Assembly (NCBI RefSeq): GCF_040115645.1
Contig: NW_027096032.1
Location: 124,001-188,000, forward strand
Length of the DNA: 64,000 nt
Reading direction: 5' to 3'
Source: Euwallacea fornicatus
Taxonomy: Eukaryota; Arthropoda; Insecta; Coleoptera; Curculionidae
Numbering within the stretch: the first letter of the stretch is position 1; the number at the start of each line of letters is the position of its first letter. The notes beneath the pieces are model-generated. The model saw nothing but the letters and a program-made list of their open reading frames with translations. It searched no databases and was not told where the DNA came from. This document shows positions 1 to 10,896 of this stretch, piece after piece. The position numbers were made by a program, and so were the translations under genes.

Positions 1-13
1 CTTTCGTGACTTT

Positions 14-24
14 TCAAGATTTGA
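14..24. other. Dyad element 1 of the monomer (tcaagatttga)
   Basis: Inverted repeat with tcaa and ttga arms around a 3-base centre, present at the same monomer position in nearly every unit. It matches dyad element 2 at 61-71 in 10 of 11 bases, at an offset of 47 bp. Some monomers vary it: aagttttga in the L monomers (for example 36585) and ccagatttg or ccagctttg in many monomers after 55 kb. Whether a protein binds it is unknown. Confidence 0.6.
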
Positions 25-45
25 ACCGCCGTAACTTCGGCAAAT

Positions 46-51
46 GAGCTC
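46..51. other. Conserved SacI-type palindrome gagctc
   Basis: gagctc occurs at monomer positions 46-51 in almost all units, inside the conserved stretch caaatgagctc. Rare losses include aactcc at 53161 and 56814, and agcttc in the F' monomers at 57985, 58334 and 59379. F monomers carry a second gagctc in their cassette (gtggagctc). The regular 174-bp spacing predicts a SacI ladder. Confidence 0.85.
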
Positions 52-60
52 CAAATACCT

Positions 61-71
61 TCAAAATTTGA
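61..71. other. Dyad element 2 of the monomer (tcaaaatttga)
   Basis: Perfect inverted repeat tcaaa-a-tttga at the left end of the variable cassette in the A, B, E, F, G, H, N and P classes. Classes C, D, J and K replace it with tcaatattta, which retains only the shorter aatatt palindrome. The element is thus a main difference between the two monomer classes. The aaaattt core is an A-tract type likely to bend DNA; any function is inferred. Confidence 0.6.
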
Positions 72-133
72 CCACAGAATCACCTCTTTGATCTCTTCAT
101 CATGACTCATAAGGCTTCATTCTGTCTTGGTGA

Positions 134-147
134 GTTTTCTAGAAAAC
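134..147. other. Perfect 14-bp palindrome with XbaI site, once per monomer
   Basis: gttttctagaaaac reads the same on both strands and has no loop. It sits at monomer positions 134-147 in the large majority of units and contains tctaga (XbaI). Exceptions are few: gatttctag near 3610, gaattttctag near 28190, 62121 and 63690, ttctctagaaaa in several monomers (for example 42285, 44375, 47856 and the F' units), and ctagagaac or ctagtgaac after 56 kb. Most exceptions keep tctaga; ctagtgaac at 57081 does not. This is the strongest dyad in the monomer and is almost invariant before 55 kb. Confidence 0.9.
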
Positions 148-348
148 GTGTAATTTATGTCCTCAAACACACATCTTTCGTGACTTTTCAAGATTTGAAC
201 CTCCGTAACTTCGGCAAATGAGCTCCAAATACCTTCAAAATTTGACCACAGAATCACCTCTTTGATCTCTTCATCATGACTCATAAGGCTTCATTCTGTC
301 TTGGTGAGTTTTCTAGAAAACGAGTAGTTTATGTGCTCAAACACACAT

Positions 349-1392
349 CTTTCGTGACTTTTCAAGATTTGAACCTACGTAACTTCGGCAAATGAGCTCC
401 AAATACCTTCAATATTTATTAACAGAATAACCTCGTTGAGCACTTCATCATGACTCATAAGGCTTCATTCTGTCTTGGTGAGTTTTCTAGAAAACGAGTA
501 ATTTATGTCCTCAAACACACATCTTTCGTGACTTTTCAAGATTTGAACCTCCGTAACTTCGGCAAATGAGCTCCAAATACCTTCAATATTTAATAACAGA
601 ATAACCTCGTTGAGCACTTCATCATGACTCATAAGGCTTCATTCTGTCTTGGTGAGTTTTCTAGAAAACGAGTAATTTATGTGCTGAAACACCTATCTTT
701 CGTGACTTTTCAAGATTTGAACCTCCGTAACTTCGGCAAATGAGCTCCAAATACCTTCAAAATTTGACCACAGAATCACCTCTTTGATGTCTTCATCATG
801 ACTCATAAGGCTTCATTCTGTCTTGGTGAGTTTTCTAGAAAACGAGTAGTTTATGTGCTCAAACACACATCTTTCGTGACTTTTCAAGATTTGAACCTAC
901 GTAACTTCGGCAAATGAGCTCCAAATACCTTCAATATTTATTAACAGAATAACCTCGTTGAGCACTTCATCATGACTCATAAGGCTTCATTCTGTCTTGG
1001 TGAGTTTTCTAGAAAACGAGTAATTTATGTCCTCAAACACACATCTTTCGTGACTTTTCAAGATTTGAACCTCCGTAACTTCGGCAAATGAGCTCCAAAT
1101 ACCTTCAATATTTAATAACAGAATAACCTCGTTGAGCACTTCATCATGACTCATAAGGCTTCATTCTGTCTTGGTGAGTTTTCTAGAAAACGAGTAATTT
1201 ATGTGCTGAAACACATATCTTTCGTGACTTTTCAAGATTTGAACCTCCGTAACTTCGGCAAATGAGCTCCAAATACCTTCAAAATTTGACCACAGAATCA
1301 CCTCTTTGATGTCTTCATCATGACTCATAAGGCTTCATTCTGTCTTGGTGAGTTTTCTAGAAAACGAGTAGTTTATGTGCTCAAACACACAT
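349..1392 (+). repeat. C-D-E trimer repeated twice (522-bp period)
   Basis: Monomers at 349, 523 and 697 (C, D, E) are followed by the same series at 871, 1045 and 1219. The D units end in gctgaaacac and the E units in tagt. A visible difference is acctat at the end of the first D unit against acatat in the second. The trimer recurs singly elsewhere (for example 9331 and 14315), so it is a building block of larger repeats. Confidence 0.8.
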
Positions 1393-3306
1393 CTTTCGTG
1401 ACTTTTCAAGATTTGAACCTACGTAACTTCGGCAAATGAGCTCGAAATACCTTCAAAATTTGACCACAGAATCACCTCTTTGATCTCTTCATCATGACTA
1501 ATAAGGCTTCATTCTATCTTGGTGAGTTTTCTAGAAAACGAGTAATTTATGTGCTCAAACACACATCTTTCCTGACTTTTCAAGATTTGAACCTACGAAA
1601 CTTCGGCAAATGAGCTCCAAATACCTTCAAAATTTGACAACAGAATCACCTCGTGGAGCTCTTCATCATGACTAATAAGGCTTCATTCTGTCTTGGTGAG
1701 TTTTCTAGAAAACGTGTAATTTATGTCCTCAAACACACATCTTTCGTGACTTTTCAAGATTTGAACCTCCGTAACTTCGGCAAATGAGCTCCAAATACCT
1801 TCAAAATTTGACCACAGAATCACCTCTTTGATGTCTTCATCATGACTCATAAGGCTTCATTCTGTCTTGGTGAGTTTTCTAGAAAACGAGTAGTTTATGT
1901 GCTCAAACACACATCTTTCGTGACTTTTCAAGATTTGAACCTACGTAACTTCGGCAAATGAGCTCCAAATACCTTCAATATTTATTAACAGAATAACCTC
2001 GTTGAGCACTTCATCATGACTCATAAGGCTTCATTCTGTCTTGGTGAGTTTTCTAGAAAACGAGTAATTTATGTCCTCAAACACACATCTTTCGTGACTT
2101 TTCAAGATTTGAACCTCCGTAACTTCGGCAAATGAGCTCCAAATACCTTCAAAATTTGACCACAGAATCACCTCTTTGATCTCTTCATCATGACTAATAA
2201 GGCTTCATTCTATCTTGGTGAGTTTTCTAGAAAACGAGTAATTTATGTGCTCAAACACACATCTTTCCTGACTTTTCAAGATTTGAACCTACGAAACTTC
2301 GGCAAATGAGCTCCAAATACCTTCAAAATTTGACAACAGAATCACCTCGTGGAGCTCTTCATCATGACTAATAAGGCTTCATTCTGTCTTGGTGAGTTTT
2401 CTAGAAAACGAGTAATTTATGTCCTCAAACACACATCTTTCGTGACTTTTCAAGATTTGAACCTACGAAACTTCGGCAAATGAGCTCCAAATACCTTCAA
2501 AATTTGACCACAGAATGACCTCTTTGAGCACTTCATCATGACTCATAAGGCTTCATTCTGTCTTGGTGAGTTTTCTAGAAAACGAGTAATTTATGTGCTC
2601 AAACACACAACTTTCGTGACTTTTCAAGATTTGAACCTCCGTAACTTCGGCAAATGAGCTCCAAATACCTTCAAAATTTGACCACAGAATCACCTCTTTG
2701 ATCTCTTCATCATGACTCATAAGGCTTCATTCTGTCTTGGTGAGTTTTCTAGAAAACGTGTAATTTATGTCCTCAAACACACATCTTTCGTGACTTTTCA
2801 AGATTTGAACCGCCGTAACTTCGGCAAATGAGCTCCAAATACCTTCAAAATTTGACCACAGAATCACCTCTTTGATCTCTTCATCATGACTCATAAGGCT
2901 TCATTCTGTCTTGGTGAGTTTTCTAGAAAACGTGTAATTTATGTCCTCAAACACACATCTTTCGTGACTTTTCAAGATTTGAACCTCCGTAACTTCGGCA
3001 AATGAGCTCCAAATACCTTCAAAATTTGACCACAGAATCACCTCTTTGATCTCTTCATCATGACTCATAAGGCTTCATTCTGTCTTGGTGAGTTTTCTAG
3101 AAAACGTGTAATTTATGTCCTCAAACACACATCTTTCGTGACTTTTCAAGGTTTGAACCTCCGTAACTTCGGCAAATGAGCTCCAAATACCTTCAAAATT
3201 TGACCACAGAATCACCTCTTTGATCTCTTCATCATGACTCATAAGGCTTCATTCTGTCTTGGTGAGTTTTCTAGAAAACGAGTAGTTTATGTGCTCAAAC
3301 ACACAT

Positions 3307-3650
3307 CTTTCGTGACTTCAAGATTTGAACCTACGTAACTTCGGCAAATGAGCTCCAAATACCTTCAATATTTGACCACAGAATCACCTCTTTGATCTCT
3401 TCATCATGACTCATAAGGCTTCATTCTGTCTTGGTGAGTTTTCTAGAAAACGAGTAGTTTATGTGCTCAAACACACATCTTTCGTGACTTCAAGATTTGA
3501 ACCTACGTAACTTCGGCAAATGAGCTCCAAATACCTTCAATATTTGACCACAGAATCACCTCTTTGATCTCTTCATCATGACTCATAAGGCTTCATTCTG
3601 TCTTGGTGAGATTTCTAGAAAACGAGTAGTTTATGTGCTCAAACACACAT
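3307..3650 (+). repeat. Pair of 172-bp type I monomers
   Basis: The units at 3307 and 3479 each lack two bases: cgtgacttcaag instead of cgtgacttttcaag. Both have the hybrid cassette aatatttgaccac. They are followed at 3651 by a C unit starting ctttcgcgac. The same trio returns at 6087, 6259 and 6431 and at 11071, 11243 and 11415. No other 172-bp unit was found, so all six probably descend from one deletion event. Confidence 0.85.
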
Positions 3651-3998
3651 CTTTCGCGACTTTTCAAGATTTGAACCTACGTAACTTCGGCAAATGAGCT
3701 CCAAATACCTTCAATATTTATTAACAGAATAACCTCGTTGAGCACTTCATCATGACTCATAAGGCTTCATTCTGTCTTGGTGAGTTTTCTAGAAAACGAG
3801 TAATTTATGTCCTCAAACACACATCTTTCGTGACTTTTCAAGATTTGAACCTCCGTAACTTCGGCAAATGAGCTCCAAATACCTTCAAAATTTGACCACA
3901 GAATCACCTCTTTGATCTCTTCATCATGACTAATAAGGCTTCATTCTATCTTGGTGAGTTTTCTAGAAAACGAGTAATTTATGTGCTCAAACACACAT

Positions 3999-6086
3999 CT
4001 TTCCTGACTTTTCAAGATTTGAACCTACGAAACTTCGGCAAATGAGCTCCAAATACCTTCAAAATTTGACAACAGAATCACCTCGTGGAGCTCTTCATCA
4101 TGACTAATAAGGCTTCATTCTGTCTTGGTGAGTTTTCTAGAAAACGTGTAATTTATGTCCTCAAACACACATCTTTCGTGACTTTTCAAGATTTGAACCT
4201 CCGTAACTTCGGCAAATGAGCTCCAAATACCTTCAAAATTTGACCACAGAATCACCTCTTTGAGCACTTCATCATGACTCATAAGGCTTCATTCTGTCTT
4301 GGTGAGTTTTCTAGAAAACGAGTAATTTATGTGCTCAAACACAAATCTTTCCTGACTTTTCAAGATTTGAACCTCCGTAACTTCGGCAAATGAGCTCCAA
4401 ATACCTTCAAAATTTGACCACAGAATGACCTCTTTGAGCACTTCATCATGACTCATAAGGCTTCATTCTGTCTTGGTGAGTTTTCTAGAAAACGAGTAAT
4501 TTATGTGCTCAAACACACAACTTTCGTGACTTTTCAAGATTTGAACCTCCGTAACTTCGGCAAATGAGCTCCAAATACCTTCAAAATTTGACCACAGAAT
4601 CACCTCTTTGATCTCTTCATCATGACTCATAAGGCTTCATTCTGTCTTGGTGAGTTTTCTAGAAAACGTGTAATTTATGTCCTCAAACACACATCTTTCG
4701 TGACTTTTCAAGATTTGAACCGCCGTAACTTCGGCAAATGAGCTCCAAATACCTTCAAAATTTGACCACAGAATCACCTCTTTGAGCACTTCATCATGAC
4801 TCATAAGGCTTCATTCTGTCTTGGTGAGTTTTCTAGAAAACGAGTAATTTATGTGCTCAAACACACAACTTTCGTGACTTTTCAAGATTTGAACCTCCGT
4901 AACTTCGGCAAATGAGCTCCAAATACCTTCAAAATTTGACCACAGAATCACCTCTTTGATCTCTTCATCATGACTCATAAGGCTTCATTCTATCTTGGTG
5001 AGTTTTCTAGAAAACGAGTAATTTATGTGCTCAAACACACATCTTTCCTGACTTTTCAAGATTTGAACCTACGAAACTTCGGCAAATGAGCTCCAAATAC
5101 CTTCAAAATTTGACAACAGAATCACCTCGTGGAGCTCTTCATCATGACTAATAAGGCTTCATTCTGTCTTGGTGAGTTTTCTAGAAAACGTGTAATTTAT
5201 GTCCTCAAACACACATCTTTCGTGACTTTTCAAGATTTGAACCTCCGTAACTTCGGCAAATGAGCTCCAAATACCTTCAAAATTTGACCACAGAATCACC
5301 TCTTTGAGCACTTCATCATGACTCATAAGGCTTCATTCTGTCTTGGTGAGTTTTCTAGAAAACGAGTAATTTATGTGCTCAAACACAAATCTTTCCTGAC
5401 TTTTCAAGATTTGAACCTACGAAACTTCGGCAAATGAGCTCCAAATACCTTCAAAATTTGACCACAGAATGACCTCTTTGAGCACTTCATCATGACTCAT
5501 AAGGCTTCATTCTGTCTTGGTGAGTTTTCTAGAAAACGAGTAATTTATGTGCTCAAACACACAACTTTCGTGACTTTTCAAGATTTGAACCTCCGTAACT
5601 TCGGCAAATGAGCTCCAAATACCTTCAAAATTTGACCACAGAATCACCTCTTTGATCTCTTCATCATGACTCATAAGGCTTCATTCTGTCTTGGTGAGTT
5701 TTCTAGAAAACGTGTAATTTATGTCCTCAAACACACATCTTTCGTGACTTTTCAAGATTTGAACCGCCGTAACTTCGGCAAATGAGCTCCAAATACCTTC
5801 AAAATTTGACCACAGAATCACCTCTTTGAGCACTTCATCATGACTCATAAGGCTTCATTCTGTCTTGGTGAGTTTTCTAGAAAACGAGTAATTTATGTGC
5901 TCAAACACACAACTTTCGTGACTTTTCAAGATTTGAACCTCCGTAACTTCGGCAAATGAGCTCCAAATACCTTCAAAATTTGACCACAGAATCACCTCTT
6001 TGATCTCTTCATCATGACTCATAAGGCTTCATTCTGTCTTGGTGAGTTTTCTAGAAAACGAGTAGTTTATGTGCTCAAACACACAT
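3999..6086 (+). repeat. Hexamer HOR F-B-G-A-B-A, two copies (1,044-bp period)
   Basis: Monomers 3999 to 5042 are repeated at 5043 to 6086 in the same type order, including an acaaat ending on both B units and a cgcc variant on the fifth unit. Differences show the copies are not brand new. The G unit at 4347 has ctccgt where the one at 5391 has ctacgaa, and the sixth unit at 4869 has tatc and an a-type ending where 5913 has tgtc and tagt. The second copy runs into the first copy of the 4,984-bp segment. Confidence 0.75.
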
Positions 6087-9000
6087 CTTTCGTGACTTCA
6101 AGATTTGAACCTACGTAACTTCGGCAAATGAGCTCCAAATACCTTCAATATTTGACCACAGAATCACCTCTTTGATCTCTTCATCATGACTCATAAGGCT
6201 TCATTCTGTCTTGGTGAGTTTTCTAGAAAACGAGTAGTTTATGTGCTCAAACACACATCTTTCGTGACTTCAAGATTTGAACCTACGTAACTTCGGCAAA
6301 TGAGCTCCAAATACCTTCAATATTTGACCACAGAATCACCTCTTTGATCTCTTCATCATGACTCATAAGGCTTCATTCTGTCTTGGTGAGTTTTCTAGAA
6401 AACGAGTAGTTTATGTGCTCAAACACACATCTTTCGCGACTTTTCAAGATTTGAACCTACGTAACTTCGGCAAATGAGCTCCAAATACCTTCAATATTTA
6501 TTAACAGAATAACCTCGTTGAGCACTTCATCATGACTCATAAGGCTTCATTCTGTCTTGGTGAGTTTTCTAGAAAACGAGTAATTTATGTCCTCAAACAC
6601 ACATCTTTCGTGACTTTTCAAGATTTGAACTTCCGTAACTTCGGCAAATGAGCTCCAAATACCTTCAATATTTAATAACAGAATAACCTCGTTGAGCACT
6701 TCATCATGACTCATAAGGCTTCATTCTGTCTTGGTGAGTTTTCTAGAAAACGAGTAATTTATGTCCTCAAACACACATCTTTCGTGACTTTTCAAGATTT
6801 GAACCTCCGTAACTTCGGCAAATGAGCTCCAAATACCTTCAATATTTAATAACAGAATAACCTCGTTGAGCACTTCATCATGACTCATAAGGCTTCATTC
6901 TGTCTTGGTGAGTTTTCTAGAAAACGAGTAATTTATGTGCTGAAACACATATCTTTCGTGACTTTTCAAGATTTGAACCTCCGTAACTTCGGCAAATGAG
7001 CTCCAAATACCTTCAAAATTTGACCACAGAATCACCTCTTTGATGTCTTCATCATGACTCATAAGGCTTCATTCTGTCTTGGTGAGTTTTCTAGAAAACG
7101 AGTAGTTTATGTGCTCAAACACACATCTTTCGTGACTTTTCAAGATTTGAACCTACGTAACTTCGGCAAATGAGCTCGAAATACCTTCAAAATTTGACCA
7201 CAGAATCACCTCTTTGATCTCTTCATCATGACTAATAAGGCTTCATTCTATCTTGGTGAGTTTTCTAGAAAACGAGTAATTTATGTGCTCAAACACACAT
7301 CTTTCCTGACTTTTCAAGATTTGAACCTACGAAACTTCGGCAAATGAGCTCCAAATACCTTCAAAATTTGACAACAGAATCACCTCGTGGAGCTCTTCAT
7401 CATGACTAATAAGGCTTCATTCTGTCTTGGTGAGTTTTCTAGAAAACGTGTAATTTATGTCCTCAAACACACATCTTTCGTGACTTTTCAAGATTTGAAC
7501 CTCCGTAACTTCGGCAAATGAGCTCCAAATACCTTCAAAATTTGACCACAGAATCACCTCTTTGATGTCTTCATCATGACTCATAAGGCTTCATTCTGTC
7601 TTGGTGAGTTTTCTAGAAAACGAGTAGTTTATGTGCTCAAACACACATCTTTCGTGACTTTTCAAGATTTGAACCTACGTAACTTCGGCAAATGAGCTCC
7701 AAATACCTTCAATATTTATTAACAGAATAACCTCGTTGAGCACTTCATCATGACTCATAAGGCTTCATTCTGTCTTGGTGAGTTTTCTAGAAAACGAGTA
7801 ATTTATGTCCTCAAACACACATCTTTCGTGACTTTTCAAGATTTGAACCTCCGTAACTTCGGCAAATGAGCTCCAAATACCTTCAAAATTTGACAACAGA
7901 ATCACCTCGTGGAGCTCTTCATCATGACTAATAAGGCTTCATTCTGTCTTGGTGAGTTTTCTAGAAAACGAGTAATTTATGTCCTCAAACACACATCTTT
8001 CGTGACTTTTCAAGATTTGAACCTACGAAACTTCGGCAAATGAGCTCCAAATACCTTCAAAATTTGACCACAGAATGACCTCTTTGAGCACTTCATCATG
8101 ACTCATAAGGCTTCATTCTGTCTTGGTGAGTTTTCTAGAAAACGAGTAATTTATGTGCTCAAACACACAACTTTCGTGACTTTTCAAGATTTGAACCTCC
8201 GTAACTTCGGCAAATGAGCTCCAAATACCTTCAAAATTTGACCACAGAATCACCTCTTTGATCTCTTCATCATGACTCATAAGGCTTCATTCTGTCTTGG
8301 TGAGTTTTCTAGAAAACGTGTAATTTATGTCCTCAAACACACATCTTTCGTGACTTTTCAAGATTTGAACCGCCGTAACTTCGGCAAATGAGCTCCAAAT
8401 ACCTTCAAAATTTGACCACAGAATCACCTCTTTGAGCACTTCATCATGACTCATAAGGCTTCATTCTGTCTTGGTGAGTTTTCTAGAAAACGAGTAATTT
8501 ATGTGCTCAAACACACAACTTCAAAATTTGACAACAGAATCACCTCGTGGAGCTCTTCATCATGACTAATAAGGCTTCATTCTGTCTTGGTGAGTTTTCT
8601 AGAAAACGAGTAATTTATGTGCTCAAACACACAACTTTCGTGACTTTTCAAGATTTGAACCTCCGTAACTTCGGCAAATGAGCTCCAAATACCTTCAAAA
8701 TTTGACCACAGAATCACCTCTTTGATCTCTTCATCATGACTCATAAGGCTTCATTCTGTCTTGGTGAGTTTTCTAGAAAACGTGTAATTTATGTCCTCAA
8801 ACACACATCTTTCGTGACTTTTCAAGATTTGAACCTCCGTAACTTCGGCAAATGAGCTCCAAATACCTTCAAAATTTGACCACAGAATCACCTCTTTGAG
8901 CACTTCATCATGACTCATAAGGCTTCATTCTGTCTTGGTGAGTTTTCTAGAAAACGAGTAATTTATGTGCTCAAACACACATCTTTCCTGACTTTTCAAG

Positions 9001-10886
9001 ATTTGAACCTACGAAACTTCGGCAAATGAGCTCCAAATACCTTCAAAATTTGACCACAGAATGAACTCTTTGAGCATTTCATCATGACTCATAAGGCTTC
9101 ATTCTGTCTTGGTGAGTTTTCTAGAAAACGAGTAATTTATGTGCTCAAACACACAACTTTCGTGACTTTTCAAGATTTGAACCTCCGTAACTTCGGCAAA
9201 TGAGCTCCAAATACCTTCAAAATTTGACCACAGAATCACCTCTTTGATCTCTTCATCATGACTCATAAGGCTTCATTCTGTCTTGGTGAGTTTTCTAGAA
9301 AACGTGTAATTTATGTCCTCAAACACACATCTTTCGTGACTTTTCAAGATTTGAACCTCCGTAACTTCGGCAAATGAGCTCCAAATACCTTCAATATTTA
9401 TTAACAGAATAACCTCGTTGAGCACTTCATCATGACTCATAAGGCTTCATTCTGTCTTGGTGAGTTTTCTAGAAAACGAGTAATTTATGTCCTCAAACAC
9501 ACATCTTTCGTGACTTTTCAAGATTTGAACCTCCGTAACTTCGGCAAATGAGCTCCAAATACCTTCAATATTTAATAACAGAATAACCTCGTTGAGCACT
9601 TCATCATGACTCATAAGGCTTCATTCTGTCTTGGTGAGTTTTCTAGAAAACGAGTAATTTATGTGCTGAAACACATATCTTTCGTGACTTTTCAAGATTT
9701 GAACCTCCGTAACTTCGGCAAATGAGCTCCAAATACCTTCAAAATTTGACCACAGAATCACCTCTTTGATGTCTTCATCATGACTCATAAGGCTTCATTC
9801 TGTCTTGGTGAGTTTTCTAGAAAACGAGTAGTTTATGTGCTCAAACACACATCTTTCGTGACTTTTCAAGATTTGAACCTACGTAACTTCGGCAAATGAG
9901 CTCGAAATACCTTCAAAATTTGACCACAGAATCACCTCTTTGATCTCTTCATCATGACTAATAAGGCTTCATTCTATCTTGGTGAGTTTTCTAGAAAACG
10001 AGTAATTTATGTGCTCAAACACACATCTTTCCTGACTTTTCAAGATTTGAACCTACGAAACTTCGGCAAATGAGCTCCAAATACCTTCAAAATTTGACAA
10101 CAGAATCACCTCGTGGAGCTCTTCATCATGACTCATAAGGCTTCATTCTGTCTTGGTGAGTTTTCTAGAAAACGAGTAATTTATGTGCTCAAACACACAA
10201 CTTTCGTGACTTTTCAAGATTTGAACCTACGAAACTTCGGCAAATGAGCTCCAAATACCTTCAAAATTTGACCACAGAATGAACTCTTTGAGCATTTCAT
10301 CATGACTCATAAGGCTTCATTCTGTCTTGGTGAGTTTTCTAGAAAACGAGTAATTTATGTGCTCAAACACACAACTTTCGTGACTTTTCAAGATTTGAAC
10401 CTCCGTAACTTCGGCAAATGAGCTCCAAATACCTTCAAAATTTGACCACAGAATCACCTCTTTGATCTCTTCATCATGACTCATAAGGCTTCATTCTGTC
10501 TTGGTGAGTTTTCTAGAAAACGTGTAATTTATGTCCTCAAACACACATCTTTCGTGACTTTTCAAGATTTGAACCTCCGTAACTTCGGCAAATGAGCTCC
10601 AAATACCTTCAATATTTATTAACAGAATAACCTCGTTGAGCACTTCATCATGACTCATAAGGCTTCATTCTGTCTTGGTGAGTTTTCTAGAAAACGAGTA
10701 ATTTATGTCCTCAAACACACATCTTTCGTGACTTTTCAAGATTTGAACCTCCGTAACTTCGGCAAATGAGCTCCAAATACCTTCAATATTTAATAACAGA
10801 ATAACCTCGTTGAGCACTTCATCATGACTCATAAGGCTTCATTCTGTCTTGGTGAGTTTTCTAGAAAACGAGTAATTTATGTGCTG
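5903..10886 (+). repeat. 4,984-bp segmental tandem duplication, copy 1
   Basis: Twenty-nine monomers from A at 5913 to D at 10723, including two 172-bp units and one 116-bp unit (29 x 174 minus 4 minus 58 equals 4,984). Line-by-line comparison with the sequence 4,984 bases downstream found no mismatch from 5903 to 10893. Private markers match too: ttccgt at 6630, cgccgt at 8375, the ctcgaaa units and the truncated unit. The first mismatch on the left is at 5902 (c, against g at 10886). Inside it, H-A-C-D-E-A*-F starts at 8983 and starts again at 10201, giving an internal 1,218-bp period. Confidence 0.95.
8519..8634 (+). repeat. Truncated 116-bp F monomer
   Basis: A 58-bp internal deletion joins monomer position 3 to position 62. 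The 5' ctt (positions 1-3) runs straight into caaaatttgacaac, and the ctt at positions 59-61 provides a 3-base microhomology. The rest of the unit is a normal F (cgtggagctc, actaat). It removes dyad element 1 and the conserved gtaacttcgg-gagctc stretch. It is duplicated exactly at 13503. Confidence 0.92.
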
Positions 10887-10896
10887 AAACACACAA
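10723..10896 (+). repeat. Chimeric monomer at the duplication joint
   Basis: This D monomer ends gctgaaacacacaac. Elsewhere in the window gctg is followed by aaacacatat (acctat once, at the end of the 523 unit), and acacaac follows gctc or gcta. The unit therefore joins the 3' end of one haplotype to the next unit of another, with aaacaca (10887-10893) shared. This is the expected product of unequal crossing-over between homologous monomers in register. Confidence 0.88.

Larger units (their letters stand above)
1..174 (+). repeat. Reference satellite monomer (phase definition)
   Basis: This is the first complete 174-base monomer and defines the coordinates used throughout. Landmarks are ctttcgtgac at 1-10, the start of a 11-nt dyad at 14, gtaacttcgg at 31-40, gagctc at 46-51, the variable cassette at 61-96, catgactcat at 101-110, aaggcttcat at 111-120, a 14-bp palindrome at 134-147 and a second variable stretch at 149-174. 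This copy is type A, with the less common cgcc variant at 27-30 and gtg plus cctc variants near its 3' end. Its length is a multiple of three, yet each plus frame has a stop: tga at 7, taa at 32 and tga at 45. It is therefore not coding. Confidence 0.95.
1..5902 (+). repeat. Left mosaic block, 34 monomers
   Basis: Monomer order from base 1 is A-A-C-D-E-C-D-E-A*-F-E-C, then A-F-G-A-A-A-A-I-I-C, then A-F-B-G-A-B-A-F-B-G-A-B. The units at 3307 and 3479 are 172 bp. Several short periodicities are nested here: C-D-E twice (349-1392) and F-B-G-A-B-A twice (3999-6086). The series starting with A* at 1393 resembles the one at 7127 but has one extra monomer (A at 2089), which suggests gain or loss of single units by unequal exchange. 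The window edge cuts the array, so its left limit is unknown. Confidence 0.85.

Noticed and set aside
5..55. CENP-B box (core TTCG....A..CGGG)
   Set aside because: ttcggcaaatgagct at 37-51 fits the ttcg and the a but not the cggg part, and ttcgtgactttt at 4-15 lacks the a. Neither would be a functional box by the known core.
151..160. taatttatgt as a TATA-like promoter box
   Set aside because: It recurs in every monomer, with no gene downstream and no initiation context; AT-rich satellite provides such matches by chance.
3999..4172. F monomer's second gagctc as a sign of a separate repeat family
   Set aside because: F aligns with the consensus along its full length and differs only at variable sites (cctgac, ctacgaa, gacaac, cgtggagctc, actaat). 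It is a variant of the same family.
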